Counted from the stretch's first letter, positions 26,532 to 36,037 are shown. The stretch is 64,000 nucleotides of DNA from Shewanella sp. KX20019 (GCF_016757755.1 NZ_CP068437.1:186001-250000); one strand, 5' to 3'. Made by a program: numbers and translations. The notes: generated by a model from the sequence alone, not told the origin.

Positions 26532-28286
26532 TTATTGAGCCGCTGCTTCTTTACCAGCAATGCGTCCAAACACAGTAATATCGGTAATTGCATTGCCACC
26601 TAAGCGGTTAGAACCATGAGTCATACCGGTCACTTCACCAGCAGCAAACAAGCCTGCAATCACTTTACCTTGGGTATCCAATACTCGAGTATGAGTATCA
26701 GTTATCAAGCCACCCATAGTGTGGTGAACAGAAGGTTTAGCAACTAACATATAGAAAGGTGGCTTCATGATAGTCTTGAGTCCACCACGATGGTTAAACT
26801 CTTTATCATTACCCGCAGTTGCAAACTGATTAACACGGCCAACCTGAGCCATAAGTGCCTTTTCATCTATACCAAACTTACCAGCAAGCTCCTCGATTGA
26901 ATCAGCCTTAAACATCATGCCTTTGCGGTTTAGCTCACCGAACTCATCTTTGTGGACACCGACAACACCGGCAATATCCTCAATCTCACCGCCCCATAGA
27001 ACGTAAGCTTGTTGCTCTGTCTGGGCTAAGATTGCACGGCTGATCACATCACGACGCTCCAGCTCTTCAACGAATCGATTACCCTCTTTGTTGACTACGA
27101 TGGCGCCAAAGAAACGTGAGTCTGCGATCAAAGAGATCACGCCAGTATCGATATGACAGATAGGGTAGGTCTGAATTGATTCCATGTTATGCGTGCCAGC
27201 ATTGAGCTTCTCAGCCATCACTATACCGTCACCCATAATTCCGCGAGCGTTGGTGGTGCCATAACGATCATCCAGTTCTGGAACATACTTGGTACGCATT
27301 TCAACGTTTGCACCGAAGCCACCGGTTGCCATGATCACCCCACGCTTGGCGTAATAGCTAATTACCTGTCCATTCTTTTCAGCTTCTACACCGATAACGC
27401 GTCCGCTCTGATCTTTAATCAGTGCTGTAGCTGTAGTACGAGTGTGGATTGGGATCTGCAGTTCATCAGTTTTAGCCATGAACTTGCTAATCCATTCGGC
27501 ACCAGTATGGTTACGCGGGATCAAGGCACGCTTTACGCTGTGACCACCGAATTGAAATAGTTGATCTTGGTAAAAATCGACCTTGATATAGTCTCTAAGC
27601 CACTCAGCTGCAGGGAGAGCCTGCTCGGCCAAGATCTGTACCATCTCTGGGGTTCCCAGGTAGTCACCACCTTTAAGGGTATCTTTAACAAACAGTTCGA
27701 TACTGTCTTCAATACCCATCTTCTTCTGCACCCAGTTACCCGGCACGTTCATCTGGCCACCAGTGATCAAACTGTTACCACCAACTGTTGGCATCTTCTC
27801 AATAATCACCACATTAGCACCGGCATTTTTTGCTGTTATCGCCGCGCTGAAACCCGCCCCCCCAGAGCCAATGATCACCACATCGAAGTTCTGTTCACTG
27901 GCAAGCTGCAGTTGTGGTTTATCATTACTTTTGGCTAAGCCTGCAACCAAGGTGACACCTGCGGCAGCCAAAGAGCTCTCTACAGCCTCTTTAAAAGCAC
28001 TACTTGTAACTGTCGCACCACTGATCCCATCAACTTGGGTACTGTTATTGGCAATCATCGCATCTTTCATTTCGGTAAATACCGATGCAGCTAACACCTT
28101 ATTTTCGTTCTGCTTAAGAATACTGATATCAACTAACTGACCATTTTTAGTCTCAGTCTGAACCTGAATTTCGCCATGTTTACCGAATGCAGATCCTTCT
28201 GTCTTAGTTAATTGTTCGCTCTCTTTTACTGAGCAGCCCATAACCAATGCCATGATGGCACTGGCGAGTATTGTTTTTTTAATCAC
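26532..28286 (-). CDS. urdA: urocanate reductase (flavin-only, FMN_bind + FAD)
   Basis: The periplasmic enzyme reduces urocanate to dihydrourocanate (imidazole propionate) in anaerobic respiration. The 584 residues comprise a signal with a weak lipobox (VMGC, Cys18), an FMN_bind domain with the flavinylation motif DGISGAT (Thr92), and a fumarate-reductase-like FAD domain beginning VVIIGSGGAGFSAA. Tyr374, Asp389 and Arg412 stand one residue after UrdA Tyr373, Asp388 and Arg411, in place of the fumarate-specific His. There are no heme motifs, unlike fumarate reductase FccA. It follows an outer-membrane channel gene by 29 bases and precedes apbE. Confidence 0.9.
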   Translation of the reverse strand: MIKKTILASAIMALVMGCSVKESEQLTKTEGSAFGKHGEIQVQTETKNGQLVDISILKQNENKVLAASVFTEMKDAMIANNSTQVDGISGATVTSSAFKEAVESSLAAAGVTLVAGLAKSNDKPQLQLASEQNFDVVIIGSGGAGFSAAITAKNAGANVVIIEKMPTVGGNSLITGGQMNVPGNWVQKKMGIEDSIELFVKDTLKGGDYLGTPEMVQILAEQALPAAEWLRDYIKVDFYQDQLFQFGGHSVKRALIPRNHTGAEWISKFMAKTDELQIPIHTRTTATALIKDQSGRVIGVEAEKNGQVISYYAKRGVIMATGGFGANVEMRTKYVPELDDRYGTTNARGIMGDGIVMAEKLNAGTHNMESIQTYPICHIDTGVISLIADSRFFGAIVVNKEGNRFVEELERRDVISRAILAQTEQQAYVLWGGEIEDIAGVVGVHKDEFGELNRKGMMFKADSIEELAGKFGIDEKALMAQVGRVNQFATAGNDKEFNHRGGLKTIMKPPFYMLVAKPSVHHTMGGLITDTHTRVLDTQGKVIAGLFAAGEVTGMTHGSNRLGGNAITDITVFGRIAGKEAAAQ

Positions 28287-28315
28287 TGTGTTATTCCTAT
28301 TGGGTCAAACTGATA

Positions 28316-29062
28316 CTAGAAGGTGAAACCAACCGCTACGCCATATTCGATGCCATCATTAGGGGTTGCGCCCCAGCTGTCGAAATGGGTCATATGTAAT
28401 TTGGTATAGAAAGAGTCGGTCATACTTGTTTTCAACGTCGTGATGATCTGATGACCATAACTGGCGTAACCTAAGGTACTCATATGCTCCTCATCACGAT
28501 CAAATTGCCCTTCATAGTTAACAGATAGAGAGTGCTTGAGCCCCATCGCAGAGAAAGGGTAGCGGGCATTGATCACCGCGGCATAGCCACTGATACCATC
28601 GAAGCTTGCTCCAGTTGGCGCTAAGCTTGCCGCGGTATAGTTCACACCCACGCCCGCATTAAGAAAGAGACCGCCATATTTACGGTTTGTCGTCACACCC
28701 AGATATAGGTTGTCCTCCATCACGGTACGGTTGGAGACCAAGAAGTTTTGCATCCAATAATTATATTTAGAATCAGAGATCTGCTTATCGACAATAATTA
28801 AAGATTTAACTGTTAACTTACCATCGGCATCATTTTGAGCATCTTTTATCTCTCCAGGGTTTTCTAATTTAATATACGCAAGCAGTGTTCCCCAATCCGC
28901 TTTATCGAAATGAGTTAATTTAACGAAAGGTTGATCGTAAGCGCCGCCATTGTCATCCTTAGTATCTGAGGTATAAGCTTTATAGCCAATATCTAATGAG
29001 GTTGCAGACATCGCTGGTGCCACCAGAAAAACAGAGAGTGCTGAAATGAGTTGCTTCTTCAT
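28316..29062 (-). CDS. OmpK/Tsx-like outer-membrane channel of the urdA module
   Basis: The 248-residue protein has a signal peptide ending AMSA, beta-strand periodicity and a C-terminal GFTF. It shares the pattern NYTAASLAPTGASFDGISGYA and ARYPF with the channel next to the sulfotransferase, so the two are paralogs. It sits 29 bases upstream of urdA on the same strand and would be the first gene of that transcript. The likely role, by analogy with Tsx-type channels, is to let urocanate or similar substrates through the outer membrane. Confidence 0.65.
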   Translation of the reverse strand: MKKQLISALSVFLVAPAMSATSLDIGYKAYTSDTKDDNGGAYDQPFVKLTHFDKADWGTLLAYIKLENPGEIKDAQNDADGKLTVKSLIIVDKQISDSKYNYWMQNFLVSNRTVMEDNLYLGVTTNRKYGGLFLNAGVGVNYTAASLAPTGASFDGISGYAAVINARYPFSAMGLKHSLSVNYEGQFDRDEEHMSTLGYASYGHQIITTLKTSMTDSFYTKLHMTHFDSWGATPNDGIEYGVAVGFTF

Positions 29063-29413
29063 ATAACAGTTCCTTAATCATATTATTTAGCAACAGATTA
29101 AAGAACCTAGCAATATACTTTGTGAGCGGTATCTCCATCTGCTCAATATTTAGTAAGCGCTGTGGTTTAAGGAAGTAAAAACATCAAAAACAATTAAAAA
29201 GTCTAAAAATAGGCGACAATTAGAAATATACAAAGTGAAATTTACGTCAAAATATTAAATCAATAAAATTTATAACGTGAAAATCATGTCAAAAAAATAA
29301 ATATAAGAAAACCAACCTTTAACTTGATATAAATTAAAAACAAAAAAGTGGAGATAATATTAAATTATCTCCACTTTTAAATTAACAATATAGAAACTGA
29401 ACAATAATATAGC
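29063..29413. other. promoter region of the channel-urdA transcript
   Basis: This 351-base, very AT-rich gap contains the terminator of the upstream regulatory operon (29344-29378) and an FNR/EtrA-like sequence, TTGATATAAATTAA at 29324-29337 (9 of 10 positions). The promoter of the channel gene must lie in the remaining 250 bases. A CRP-like half-site, TGTGA, occurs near 29120 without a good second half. Confidence 0.4.
29342..29378 (-). terminator. terminator after the sensor kinase gene
   Basis: A perfect 15-base-pair stem (AAAAGTGGAGATAAT and its complement) with a 5-base loop. On the - strand it ends in a T-run. It closes the LuxR-response regulator-kinase operon and isolates it from the channel-urdA transcript. 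Confidence 0.85.
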
Positions 29414-30625
29414 CTAAGAGTTAACCTTTAATAGCGCTATAAATTGATTTTCCTCCCTGACAGAGTGATATGTCCACCCTAGCTGGTGAGCTAAGCGCTC
29501 TACCAGCATTAACCCTAATCCAAAGCCACTACTATTTTGCGGTGACATCGAATTCGCAATTTCAATAGTATGATTTGATTGCACTATCCTTACGCCTTGG
29601 GCTCCATGTTCTAAGCTATTACGTACTAAGTTATTTAAAATAATGGTCAGTGGATCTTTCTGCACCGTCATCTCAGTATCGTCACAAATCAACTCAATCG
29701 GTAAATAATCCCCTTTTGCCGCTTGTTGATCACTGATCACCTGCCGCAATAGCTCTGCCAGATTCACTTTGCTGTGATGCATCGAAGTACACTCTGAGCT
29801 CATTAACCACAGCAAGGTTTCAGTTATAGACTTCATCTGGCGAGTCGCCAGACTGGCATGTAAGGTTGGTCCCTCAAGTTGACCATGCTGCAGGGTTAGG
29901 ATATCGAAAGAGGATTGACAGATAGCTATAGGGGTACGTAGTTCATGGCTAGCAAAACGCAAAAAAGATAACTCCCTTTGCTGCGCTTCTTTCAATTGTT
30001 TAATAGAGATATCCAGAGCGTCGACTATCGATTGCAACTCTGCATAACATTGCTGGGGAAAATTCAGGCTTTGCATTTTTTGCCAGTCATGCTGTTTAAT
30101 CGCGCGACTGATCTGATGCACTGGAGAGATAACTCGACTTTGCATATATAAAGCAAGGCTAGCTACCACACCAAAGGTCATAGTGATCAATAAGGCGATG
30201 GCCGCCATATTCTTAGGCGCAAACTCCAGATCATGAGTGGCATTATAGTTTAACCAAACATATAAATTCTCACCTGAACTCTGCTCATATACCATCAATG
30301 CATCGATGAATTGACCGTTGTGGTGATGGTATTCAACTTCATTTAGCGCAGTCGGTTTAATGCCATTAGTAATTGATTTAACTTGCTCTGGAGCGCTGTC
30401 CCAATCCCTATATATTTTAATATTGTCTGTTTGGTAGAGGTTACCTGTCTCTACCAGATACTGTTCTGCCGCCTGAGCCGCACTTTTCATGGTGATGTTA
30501 TGCATACTAAACATGCCTGTACACATCATGCATAGCGGAATAAATATATTAATCAATAAAGTGACCGCTAAGAAGACTACGCCATAACACTGGTAGACAC
30601 GCTTTAAGTTCATCTTATGCTTCAT
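29414..30625 (-). CDS. sensor histidine kinase of the urdA locus
   Basis: The 403-residue membrane kinase has a helix at about 15-38, a periplasmic sensor region (about 40-140), a second helix (141-162), a HAMP-like linker, the phosphoacceptor motif FASHELRTPIA with His227, and an ATP-binding domain with NNLVRNSLEHG and GFGLGLMLVERL. It overlaps the response regulator gene by 11 bases. Located directly upstream of the channel-urdA-apbE run, it probably senses urocanate, or another alternative electron acceptor, but no ligand is visible. Confidence 0.9.
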   Translation of the reverse strand: MKHKMNLKRVYQCYGVVFLAVTLLINIFIPLCMMCTGMFSMHNITMKSAAQAAEQYLVETGNLYQTDNIKIYRDWDSAPEQVKSITNGIKPTALNEVEYHHHNGQFIDALMVYEQSSGENLYVWLNYNATHDLEFAPKNMAAIALLITMTFGVVASLALYMQSRVISPVHQISRAIKQHDWQKMQSLNFPQQCYAELQSIVDALDISIKQLKEAQQRELSFLRFASHELRTPIAICQSSFDILTLQHGQLEGPTLHASLATRQMKSITETLLWLMSSECTSMHHSKVNLAELLRQVISDQQAAKGDYLPIELICDDTEMTVQKDPLTIILNNLVRNSLEHGAQGVRIVQSNHTIEIANSMSPQNSSGFGLGLMLVERLAHQLGWTYHSVREENQFIALLKVNS

Positions 30626-31289
30626 TAACGCCAGCCTTTAGACATAAACCCACGCCTCTTATTGTATGAAGGTATTGATGCTTAAAGGGCTTATCAACAA
30701 CTTTTCTCAACAGGTGCATGTGACTTCTTAAGCTATCACTATCAGGCAAGCTATCTGGCCATAATATGCGCTCAATCTCTTCACGTTCTACGGTTTCAGG
30801 GCTTCTCCTAGCGAGCAAAGATAGTATCTGCCAGCCTGTTCGAGATAGCGCTAACTCCTCACCTAAGCGGTGCACGCGATGGCCTGCAAAATCAAACTCA
30901 AGTTCACCAATTTTAAGTACTTTAGGTGCTGGCCTTCGCTCAGCTACGACGCGTAATCTGGCAACTAATTCCGGCATTGCAAATGGTTTGACTAAATAAT
31001 CATCCGCACCTACCTCAAAACCTGACAATTTATCCTGTAACCCACTACGAGCCGTAAGCATGATCACTGGTGAAACCACGCGCTGATCTTTCCATTGCTT
31101 GCATGCTTCAAGGCCGTCACCATCAGGTAAGTTCAGATCGAGAATAATGGCATCATAAGGACGGTTATAAACTTGGCTATCTGCTTGTGCTAACGAACTG
31201 GCGTAATCACATTCGATATCGATGAGTTCTAGGTAATGAATAATATTTTTTGCCAGTAAATGGTTATCTTCAACGAGTAATACCAACAT
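30615..31289 (-). CDS. OmpR-family response regulator
   Basis: The 224-residue protein has a receiver domain with Asp7/Asp8 and phosphoacceptor Asp51 (LDLNLPDGDG), switch Lys (LVKPF), and a winged-helix DNA-binding domain with ARRSPETVEREEIERILWP and RSHMHLLRKVVD. It sits between a LuxR-type gene (3-base gap) and its partner kinase (11-base overlap). It probably controls the urdA module. Confidence 0.92.
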   Translation of the reverse strand: MLVLLVEDNHLLAKNIIHYLELIDIECDYASSLAQADSQVYNRPYDAIILDLNLPDGDGLEACKQWKDQRVVSPVIMLTARSGLQDKLSGFEVGADDYLVKPFAMPELVARLRVVAERRPAPKVLKIGELEFDFAGHRVHRLGEELALSRTGWQILSLLARRSPETVEREEIERILWPDSLPDSDSLRSHMHLLRKVVDKPFKHQYLHTIRGVGLCLKAGVNEA

Positions 31290-31292
31290 GGG

Positions 31293-32039
31293 TTATATAA
31301 TCTCCAGCTGATGGGCAATATGAACCAGGTTCGCACGGTTACTTGCCGACAGCTTATTTCGCATAGACTCTAGATGATATTCCACTCCACGAATAGTTAT
31401 GTGAAGCTCCTCCGATATCTCAGAATTCTGTAATCCACTTGCGACCATTTTTAATGCTTTTAACGCGGTTTGGTTAAAAAGCGACACCTGCCTATAGGGA
31501 TTTAACTCATGATGGAGATGTTCAAATAGTGTTGACTGAACCCGCTTCAGTGAAGTCTCTAGATCGGCAAGCTTAGGGTGAAGATCTCCCTCTTTAGACA
31601 GCAGGGTGAAACGTCCGCACCAAGCCTCTGATGCGTAATGACGCATCGGATAACTGAGTACCGTTTTTATCCCGTAAGAGCTAAACAGTTTATTCGCTTT
31701 ATTGGCTTGTCCACCTTCAGATAATTGATAGTAATAGGGCTGTTCTAATTTCAAGGCTAAGCTAAAATTAACGTCTCTAGCGGCAACTTGGTCGATGTAA
31801 TGGCGCTGTATTTTTTGGACGGTGTGTGACGAACTATATACCCCTCCTGAACTATGCAACATGCGTCTCGTTAAGATGCTTGTCTTACTATTGTGCAGGT
31901 AATCTTGATATGCCCTATTTGGGATACCTTGAAACCAAAACCCACCAAAACCGTGCTGCGATATCTCAGGCTTTATTGACTGCAATATTAAAGGAGAAAT
32001 GACAAATTCTGCTAAATCATCGCTTTCTATATTTTGCAT
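31293..32039 (-). CDS. LuxR-type transcription regulator
   Basis: The 248-residue protein has a C-terminal LuxR helix-turn-helix at about 195-245 (MVASGLQNSEISEELHITIRGVEYHLESMRNKL) and an N-terminal ligand-like domain with several tryptophan and tyrosine residues. The layout resembles autoinducer-binding LuxR regulators, but there is no luxI gene nearby and I cannot confirm the acyl-homoserine lactone residues. It is the first gene of the three-gene regulatory run above urdA. Confidence 0.78.
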   Translation of the reverse strand: MQNIESDDLAEFVISPLILQSIKPEISQHGFGGFWFQGIPNRAYQDYLHNSKTSILTRRMLHSSGGVYSSSHTVQKIQRHYIDQVAARDVNFSLALKLEQPYYYQLSEGGQANKANKLFSSYGIKTVLSYPMRHYASEAWCGRFTLLSKEGDLHPKLADLETSLKRVQSTLFEHLHHELNPYRQVSLFNQTALKALKMVASGLQNSEISEELHITIRGVEYHLESMRNKLSASNRANLVHIAHQLEII

Positions 32040-32510
32040 GCGTCCACGAACCTTTCATCGAAAATCTTGAGTAATATGGTTATAGAAGCCATAGTAAGAA
32101 GTCATCAAGGTTGTCCTTTTATCCTCCTTCGAGCTTTGTCGCTCACCATACTCAAAAGCATTACATTGTTAAACTTTGCCGAACAAAATATTCCAAGCAG
32201 TTAACAAAAAGATAAAATATTTCTATTTGGCTATATTTTTGACGTAACTTTGACGAGAGGTTAGATACAATTGACTAGGTTTTAATAGAAGATTAGCGAT
32301 TAAGGCTGTAAAAATTATTGCTGGCAGATATTAGTCTTTCAAGATGGAGACCGTCGAGCCTTAAAGGATACACGTTAGCTCGACTCCAAATATCTGGGTC
32401 ATAGTTATAATAGTGTTAACTAAAATGAGATTTGAGTCGCGCTTGTTATCAGGTATGACCTCTGCTAGCCTTGCCGCTCTTATTTATCAAGGATGTAGGT
32501 TAAGCAGTAA
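32040..32510. other. intergenic region with no recognisable gene
   Basis: This 471-base stretch lies between the divergent LuxR-type gene and the thioesterase gene. It is AT-rich and must contain both promoters. I see no strong palindrome, terminator or small reading frame with a ribosome-binding site. Confidence 0.45.
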
Positions 32511-33041
32511 ATGAATCTCTATTTTAGGCTTTTTTGGTTGTTTGCATGGCGCACCCGTCACTGCAACAAAATTGGTTTTCTAGGGACCAGTAAACTCACT
32601 TATCGTGCGATGCCGTCAGATTGTGATATCAATTTTCATCTGACAAACTCACGCTACCCGGCGTTTATGGATCTGGCCCGAACTTATATGATGGCAGAGA
32701 TGGGATTCCTAAAGCGTTTCATCAAGCTAGGTTGGATGCCAATTGTTAATGCAGCTGCCTTTACCTATATCCGCGATATTAAGCCTTGGGCTAAGTTTGA
32801 AATTGAAACCAAGTTGGTCGCTTGGGACGAGAAGTACTTTTACATTGAACAGCGTTTTGTCAGTGAGCGTGGCCTACATTGTATCGCCCTCGTTCGTGGC
32901 GTATTCATCTGTAAACGTAAGCAAGTGCCTATTGCTGACATGTTGCAAGAGGTTAACTTCAAAGATCCTATGCCAGAAATGCCAGCCGAAGTGGTGAAAT
33001 GGAAGCAGTTTTTACAGCTTAAAAAAGAGCGTAATAGTTAG
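32511..33041 (+). CDS. hotdog-fold thioesterase family protein
   Basis: The 176-residue protein has the acyl-CoA thioesterase-like signature MPSDCDINFHLTNSRYPAFMDLA (about 36-57), in which Asp, Asn and His are the usual catalytic/structural positions, then a central strand region (WAKFEIETKLVAWDEKYFYIEQRF). It resembles the 4HBT_2 / THEM6 group, whose substrate is unknown. Its stop touches the stop of the convergent GST gene. Confidence 0.8.
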   Translation: MNLYFRLFWLFAWRTRHCNKIGFLGTSKLTYRAMPSDCDINFHLTNSRYPAFMDLARTYMMAEMGFLKRFIKLGWMPIVNAAAFTYIRDIKPWAKFEIETKLVAWDEKYFYIEQRFVSERGLHCIALVRGVFICKRKQVPIADMLQEVNFKDPMPEMPAEVVKWKQFLQLKKERNS

Positions 33042-33677
33042 CTATTGGTCACAGCCTGTTCGAGCCAGCGTCAGTGCAACTTCCTCTTGAACCTGATTGA
33101 CAGCGCCACGTAGTTTGGCTTGGATCCAATAGCGGCCTAAATGTTCATAGTCGAGTAGGTTAAATTCAGTATCTAAAGCTAGCAAACAGGGGATTGTTGC
33201 GCAGTCGGCTAAACTGAAGCGGTCGCCACATAACCAATGGTATGTGGCGAGACGCCTGTCCAAGGTATCCAGTGTTGTGAGCAACTCATTTTCAATTTGT
33301 TTGACCTTAATTTGATTACTCCGCTTTTGATGCTTGGCTATTTGCCAATGGTCGATCACTGTGTCGAGCCGTGTGTCGCTGAGCTTATCGTAAAGTCTTA
33401 CTTGCAATGCATCCTTGGTTAGCGCTGGAATGAGTTGCGTACCTTGTTCAATGTTGGCATCAATATATTCAACAATAATACTCGCGTCAGGGATGATTTC
33501 ACCCGATGTCACTCTAAGTAAAGGTAGCTGGCCACTAGCATCCATTCGCTGAAATTCGCGTCTCGCGTAGGGATCCGCTAGATCAATAATATGCGGATAA
33601 AAATGGGCTTGTTTCTCATAAAAGGCAATGAGTACCTTTTGTGATTGGCGTGATAGAGGGTGGTAATACAGATCCAT
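33042..33677 (-). CDS. glutathione S-transferase family protein
   Basis: The 211-residue protein has an N-terminal thioredoxin-like domain (MDLYYHPLSRQSQKVLIAFYEK, with a GQLPLL cis-proline loop and PDASIIVEYID) and an all-helical C-terminal domain with DRFSLADCATIP. Family members conjugate glutathione or act in stress responses. The substrate is unknown. Convergent with the thioesterase gene; the stops abut. Confidence 0.88.
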   Translation of the reverse strand: MDLYYHPLSRQSQKVLIAFYEKQAHFYPHIIDLADPYARREFQRMDASGQLPLLRVTSGEIIPDASIIVEYIDANIEQGTQLIPALTKDALQVRLYDKLSDTRLDTVIDHWQIAKHQKRSNQIKVKQIENELLTTLDTLDRRLATYHWLCGDRFSLADCATIPCLLALDTEFNLLDYEHLGRYWIQAKLRGAVNQVQEEVALTLARTGCDQ

Positions 33678-33843
33678 GTTCGTTATAGGCTCCGATCGAA
33701 AGTATTAGCATTAACTTTAGTTGCTAAAATGGCTCCTAACAATGTACAGCGTTTGCCATGTTCGTGGCATACACTATGAGTTATCTTGATAAAGTCACAC
33801 CTCTCAGCGGGTTAGAGATTAAAAATGATAGATAGGAGAACAG

Positions 33844-34533
33844 ATGAGTCGTATTGAAACATTTGCTTCAATATATGCACGAGCATCAGAGCGTAAAGGC
33901 GGTAGCGCCGGGCTAGAGCAGTTAATGTCTACCAGTCTGACAGAAGATGAAATTGGTCAATACAGCGATGCTCAGCTGTTGTCTGAGATGAGTAAAAAGG
34001 TATTTCAGAGCGGCTTTGTGTGGCGAATAGTTGAGGCTAAGTGGCCCGCATACGAAAAATCTTTTTTTAATTTTGAGCCTTTTAAGGTGTTGATGTTGTC
34101 CCCTGAGCAGTTGCAGGACAGAGCCAGTGATGTAGTTCTCATCAGGCATCTTAAAAAAACCATGGCAATTTATGACAATGCTCATATGGTCAACAACATT
34201 GCGCGTGAACACGGCAGTTTTGCCGAGTTTGTAGCAAGTTGGCCAAGCGAAGATATTACCGGTTTATGGGCAACCTTAAAGCGGAAAGGTACGCGGCTTG
34301 GTGGCAATACGGGTCCCTATTTTTTGCGCGCTATTGGCAAAGACACATTTCTACTGACTAGTGAGGTACAAGGTTATCTTAAAGCGCATAATCTAGTGGA
34401 TTATGGATTTAGTTCAAAAGCGGGGCTTAAGCAGGTTCAAGCCGTGTTTACTCATTGGCAGCAACAATCGGGTCGTAGTTTGGCTGATATTAGTCGGATT
34501 TTGGCTTGTAGCGTCGGTGATAACCGAATTTAG
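33844..34533 (+). CDS. Tag-like DNA-3-methyladenine glycosylase I family protein
   Basis: The 229-residue protein has Tag-family segments: VFQSGFVWRIVEAKWPAYEKSFFNFEP (about 53-79), NAHMVNNIAREHGSF and GGNTGPYFLRAIGKDTFLLTSEV. The zinc-binding Cys/His set of E. coli Tag (N-terminal Cys, paired His/Cys at the C-terminus) is not seen, which puts it among the Tag-like proteins lacking the zinc snap. Base excision of 3-methyladenine is the family role. Activity here is not certain. It has AGGAG 6 bases before the ATG. Confidence 0.82.
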   Translation: MSRIETFASIYARASERKGGSAGLEQLMSTSLTEDEIGQYSDAQLLSEMSKKVFQSGFVWRIVEAKWPAYEKSFFNFEPFKVLMLSPEQLQDRASDVVLIRHLKKTMAIYDNAHMVNNIAREHGSFAEFVASWPSEDITGLWATLKRKGTRLGGNTGPYFLRAIGKDTFLLTSEVQGYLKAHNLVDYGFSSKAGLKQVQAVFTHWQQQSGRSLADISRILACSVGDNRI

Positions 34534-34879
34534 TAAGCAATATTTTCGCTCTTGAGGAAATGTTTGTGTTTTGGTTTTTAATCGCCTTATCTTGTTAATT
34601 TTCACCATTGAATGTCAGCGGATCTAAGCTTAGCGATAACGTGATTAGTAAAACAGATGTTTGATTAACAATTGTGAAACATATGTGGCTGATTTGACAA
34701 AGTAATTCTTATTATCTTACAAATTAAACTGGTATATCTGCTTGTTGACAAGTCGATGTTGTGAGATAAAGGCACGTTAATTAATCTGACAAGAATTTAT
34801 GCTTTCAAAGGTTAAATTGAAGGCAGTTAATGCTTTAAATAATTCAATTACCGAGTAGATGGCTTTTATAGGAGTTCTC
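34534..34879. other. upstream region of the RND pump operon
   Basis: This 346-base gap is AT-rich. A -35-like TTGACA occurs at 34745-34750, with a poor -10 about 16 bases later. No adjacent repressor gene and no clear operator were seen. Confidence 0.35.
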
Positions 34880-36037
34880 ATGCGGCAAATAGTGAAAATT
34901 GCCTCTGTTTTAAGTGTGGCGTTATGGATAGCTGGATGTGAGCAGAAACCTGAACAAGGTGGACAGCAAGCAGGTGGTCCTATGGAAGTAGGCTCGATTA
35001 CGATTGTGGCGAAACCTCAAGCAATATTGGTTGAGTTACCTGGCCGTAGCAAGGCTTATTTGGAAGCGGAAGTTCGTCCACAAGTTAGCGGTATCATCAT
35101 GAACCGTGGCTTCGTTGAAGGAAAAGACGTAGAGAAAGGTCAATCGCTTTATCAAATTGACTCAGCGACCTACAATGCTGCGTTAGTGAGCGCGAAAGCC
35201 GATTTAACCAGTGCTCAGGCTAGCTTAGTTTCAGCGAAGGCTAAGGCGTTGCGCTTTAAGAAGTTGGTAAAGCTTAACTCAATCAGTGAACAGGATTTTG
35301 ATGAAGCGGACGCGGCTTATAAAGAAGCGTTAGCCCGTGTAACCGTTGCCGAAGCTGCCATCAATACAGCAACTATTAACCTGGAGTATACCGAAGTACG
35401 TGCTCCCATTTCTGGACGTGTAGGCAAGTCTTCTGTGACTGCCGGTGCACTCGTTACGGCTAATCAAACGCAAACTTTAGCGACCATTCAACAGCTTGAT
35501 CCGATCAATATTGAGATCACTCAGTCGAGTGCGCAGCTGCTACGTCTAAAGGCTAAGTTAAAAGATGGCCAGCTTCAGGCGTCAGTTAATGCAGGTGTGC
35601 AGCTAGTGCTAGAAGATGGCACTACCTATAATCACGATGGCTTACTGCAGTTCGCTGAAGTGAGTGTGAATGAAAATACTGGTTCAGTCATTTTACGTGC
35701 TGAGTTCCCGAACCCTGATGGTGTGTTATTACCTGGCATGTATGTACGAGCAGTGCTCAATACTGGTACCGATCCACAGGCTATTTTGGTGCCGCAACGT
35801 GCGATTACCCGTAACACCAAGGGACAAGCCGTGGCGATGGTGATTGCTGACGGTAAAGTGGCATCACGTGTGGTAACAACTGCAGAGGTTATTGATAACC
35901 AGTGGCGTATTACTGATGGTTTGAATGTGGGTGATCAACTTATTGTTGAAGGCCTGCAAAAAATTCGTCCAGGAGCCTCTGTTAAAGCGGGTCCTTTGGC
36001 TGCGGATAAGAAACCTCAAGCACAACAACAGAAATAG
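34880..36037 (+). CDS. RND efflux periplasmic adaptor lipoprotein (AcrA/MexA type)
   Basis: The 385-residue adaptor has a lipoprotein signal (WIAGC), a lipoyl/barrel-sandwich region, an alpha-hairpin (about 100-165) and TVRAPISGRVGKSSVTAGALV-type beta-barrel start. It bridges the RND pump and a TolC-like outer-membrane channel, which is not encoded here. The ATG at 34880 is used since TAGGAG lies 5 bases upstream; an in-frame ATG at 34859 has no such site and would extend the signal peptide. Confidence 0.92.
   Translation: MRQIVKIASVLSVALWIAGCEQKPEQGGQQAGGPMEVGSITIVAKPQAILVELPGRSKAYLEAEVRPQVSGIIMNRGFVEGKDVEKGQSLYQIDSATYNAALVSAKADLTSAQASLVSAKAKALRFKKLVKLNSISEQDFDEADAAYKEALARVTVAEAAINTATINLEYTEVRAPISGRVGKSSVTAGALVTANQTQTLATIQQLDPINIEITQSSAQLLRLKAKLKDGQLQASVNAGVQLVLEDGTTYNHDGLLQFAEVSVNENTGSVILRAEFPNPDGVLLPGMYVRAVLNTGTDPQAILVPQRAITRNTKGQAVAMVIADGKVASRVVTTAEVIDNQWRITDGLNVGDQLIVEGLQKIRPGASVKAGPLAADKKPQAQQQK

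Noticed and set aside
27189..28140. three frames opposite urdA
   Set aside because: They overlap the conserved reductase and do not resemble protein families.
26532..28286. fumarate reductase (FccA)
   Set aside because: No heme-binding CXXCH motifs are present, and the active site has Tyr374/Asp389 as in urocanate reductase.
31293..32039. quorum-sensing luxI/luxR pair
   Set aside because: Only a LuxR-type regulator is present; no acyl-homoserine lactone synthase gene is nearby.
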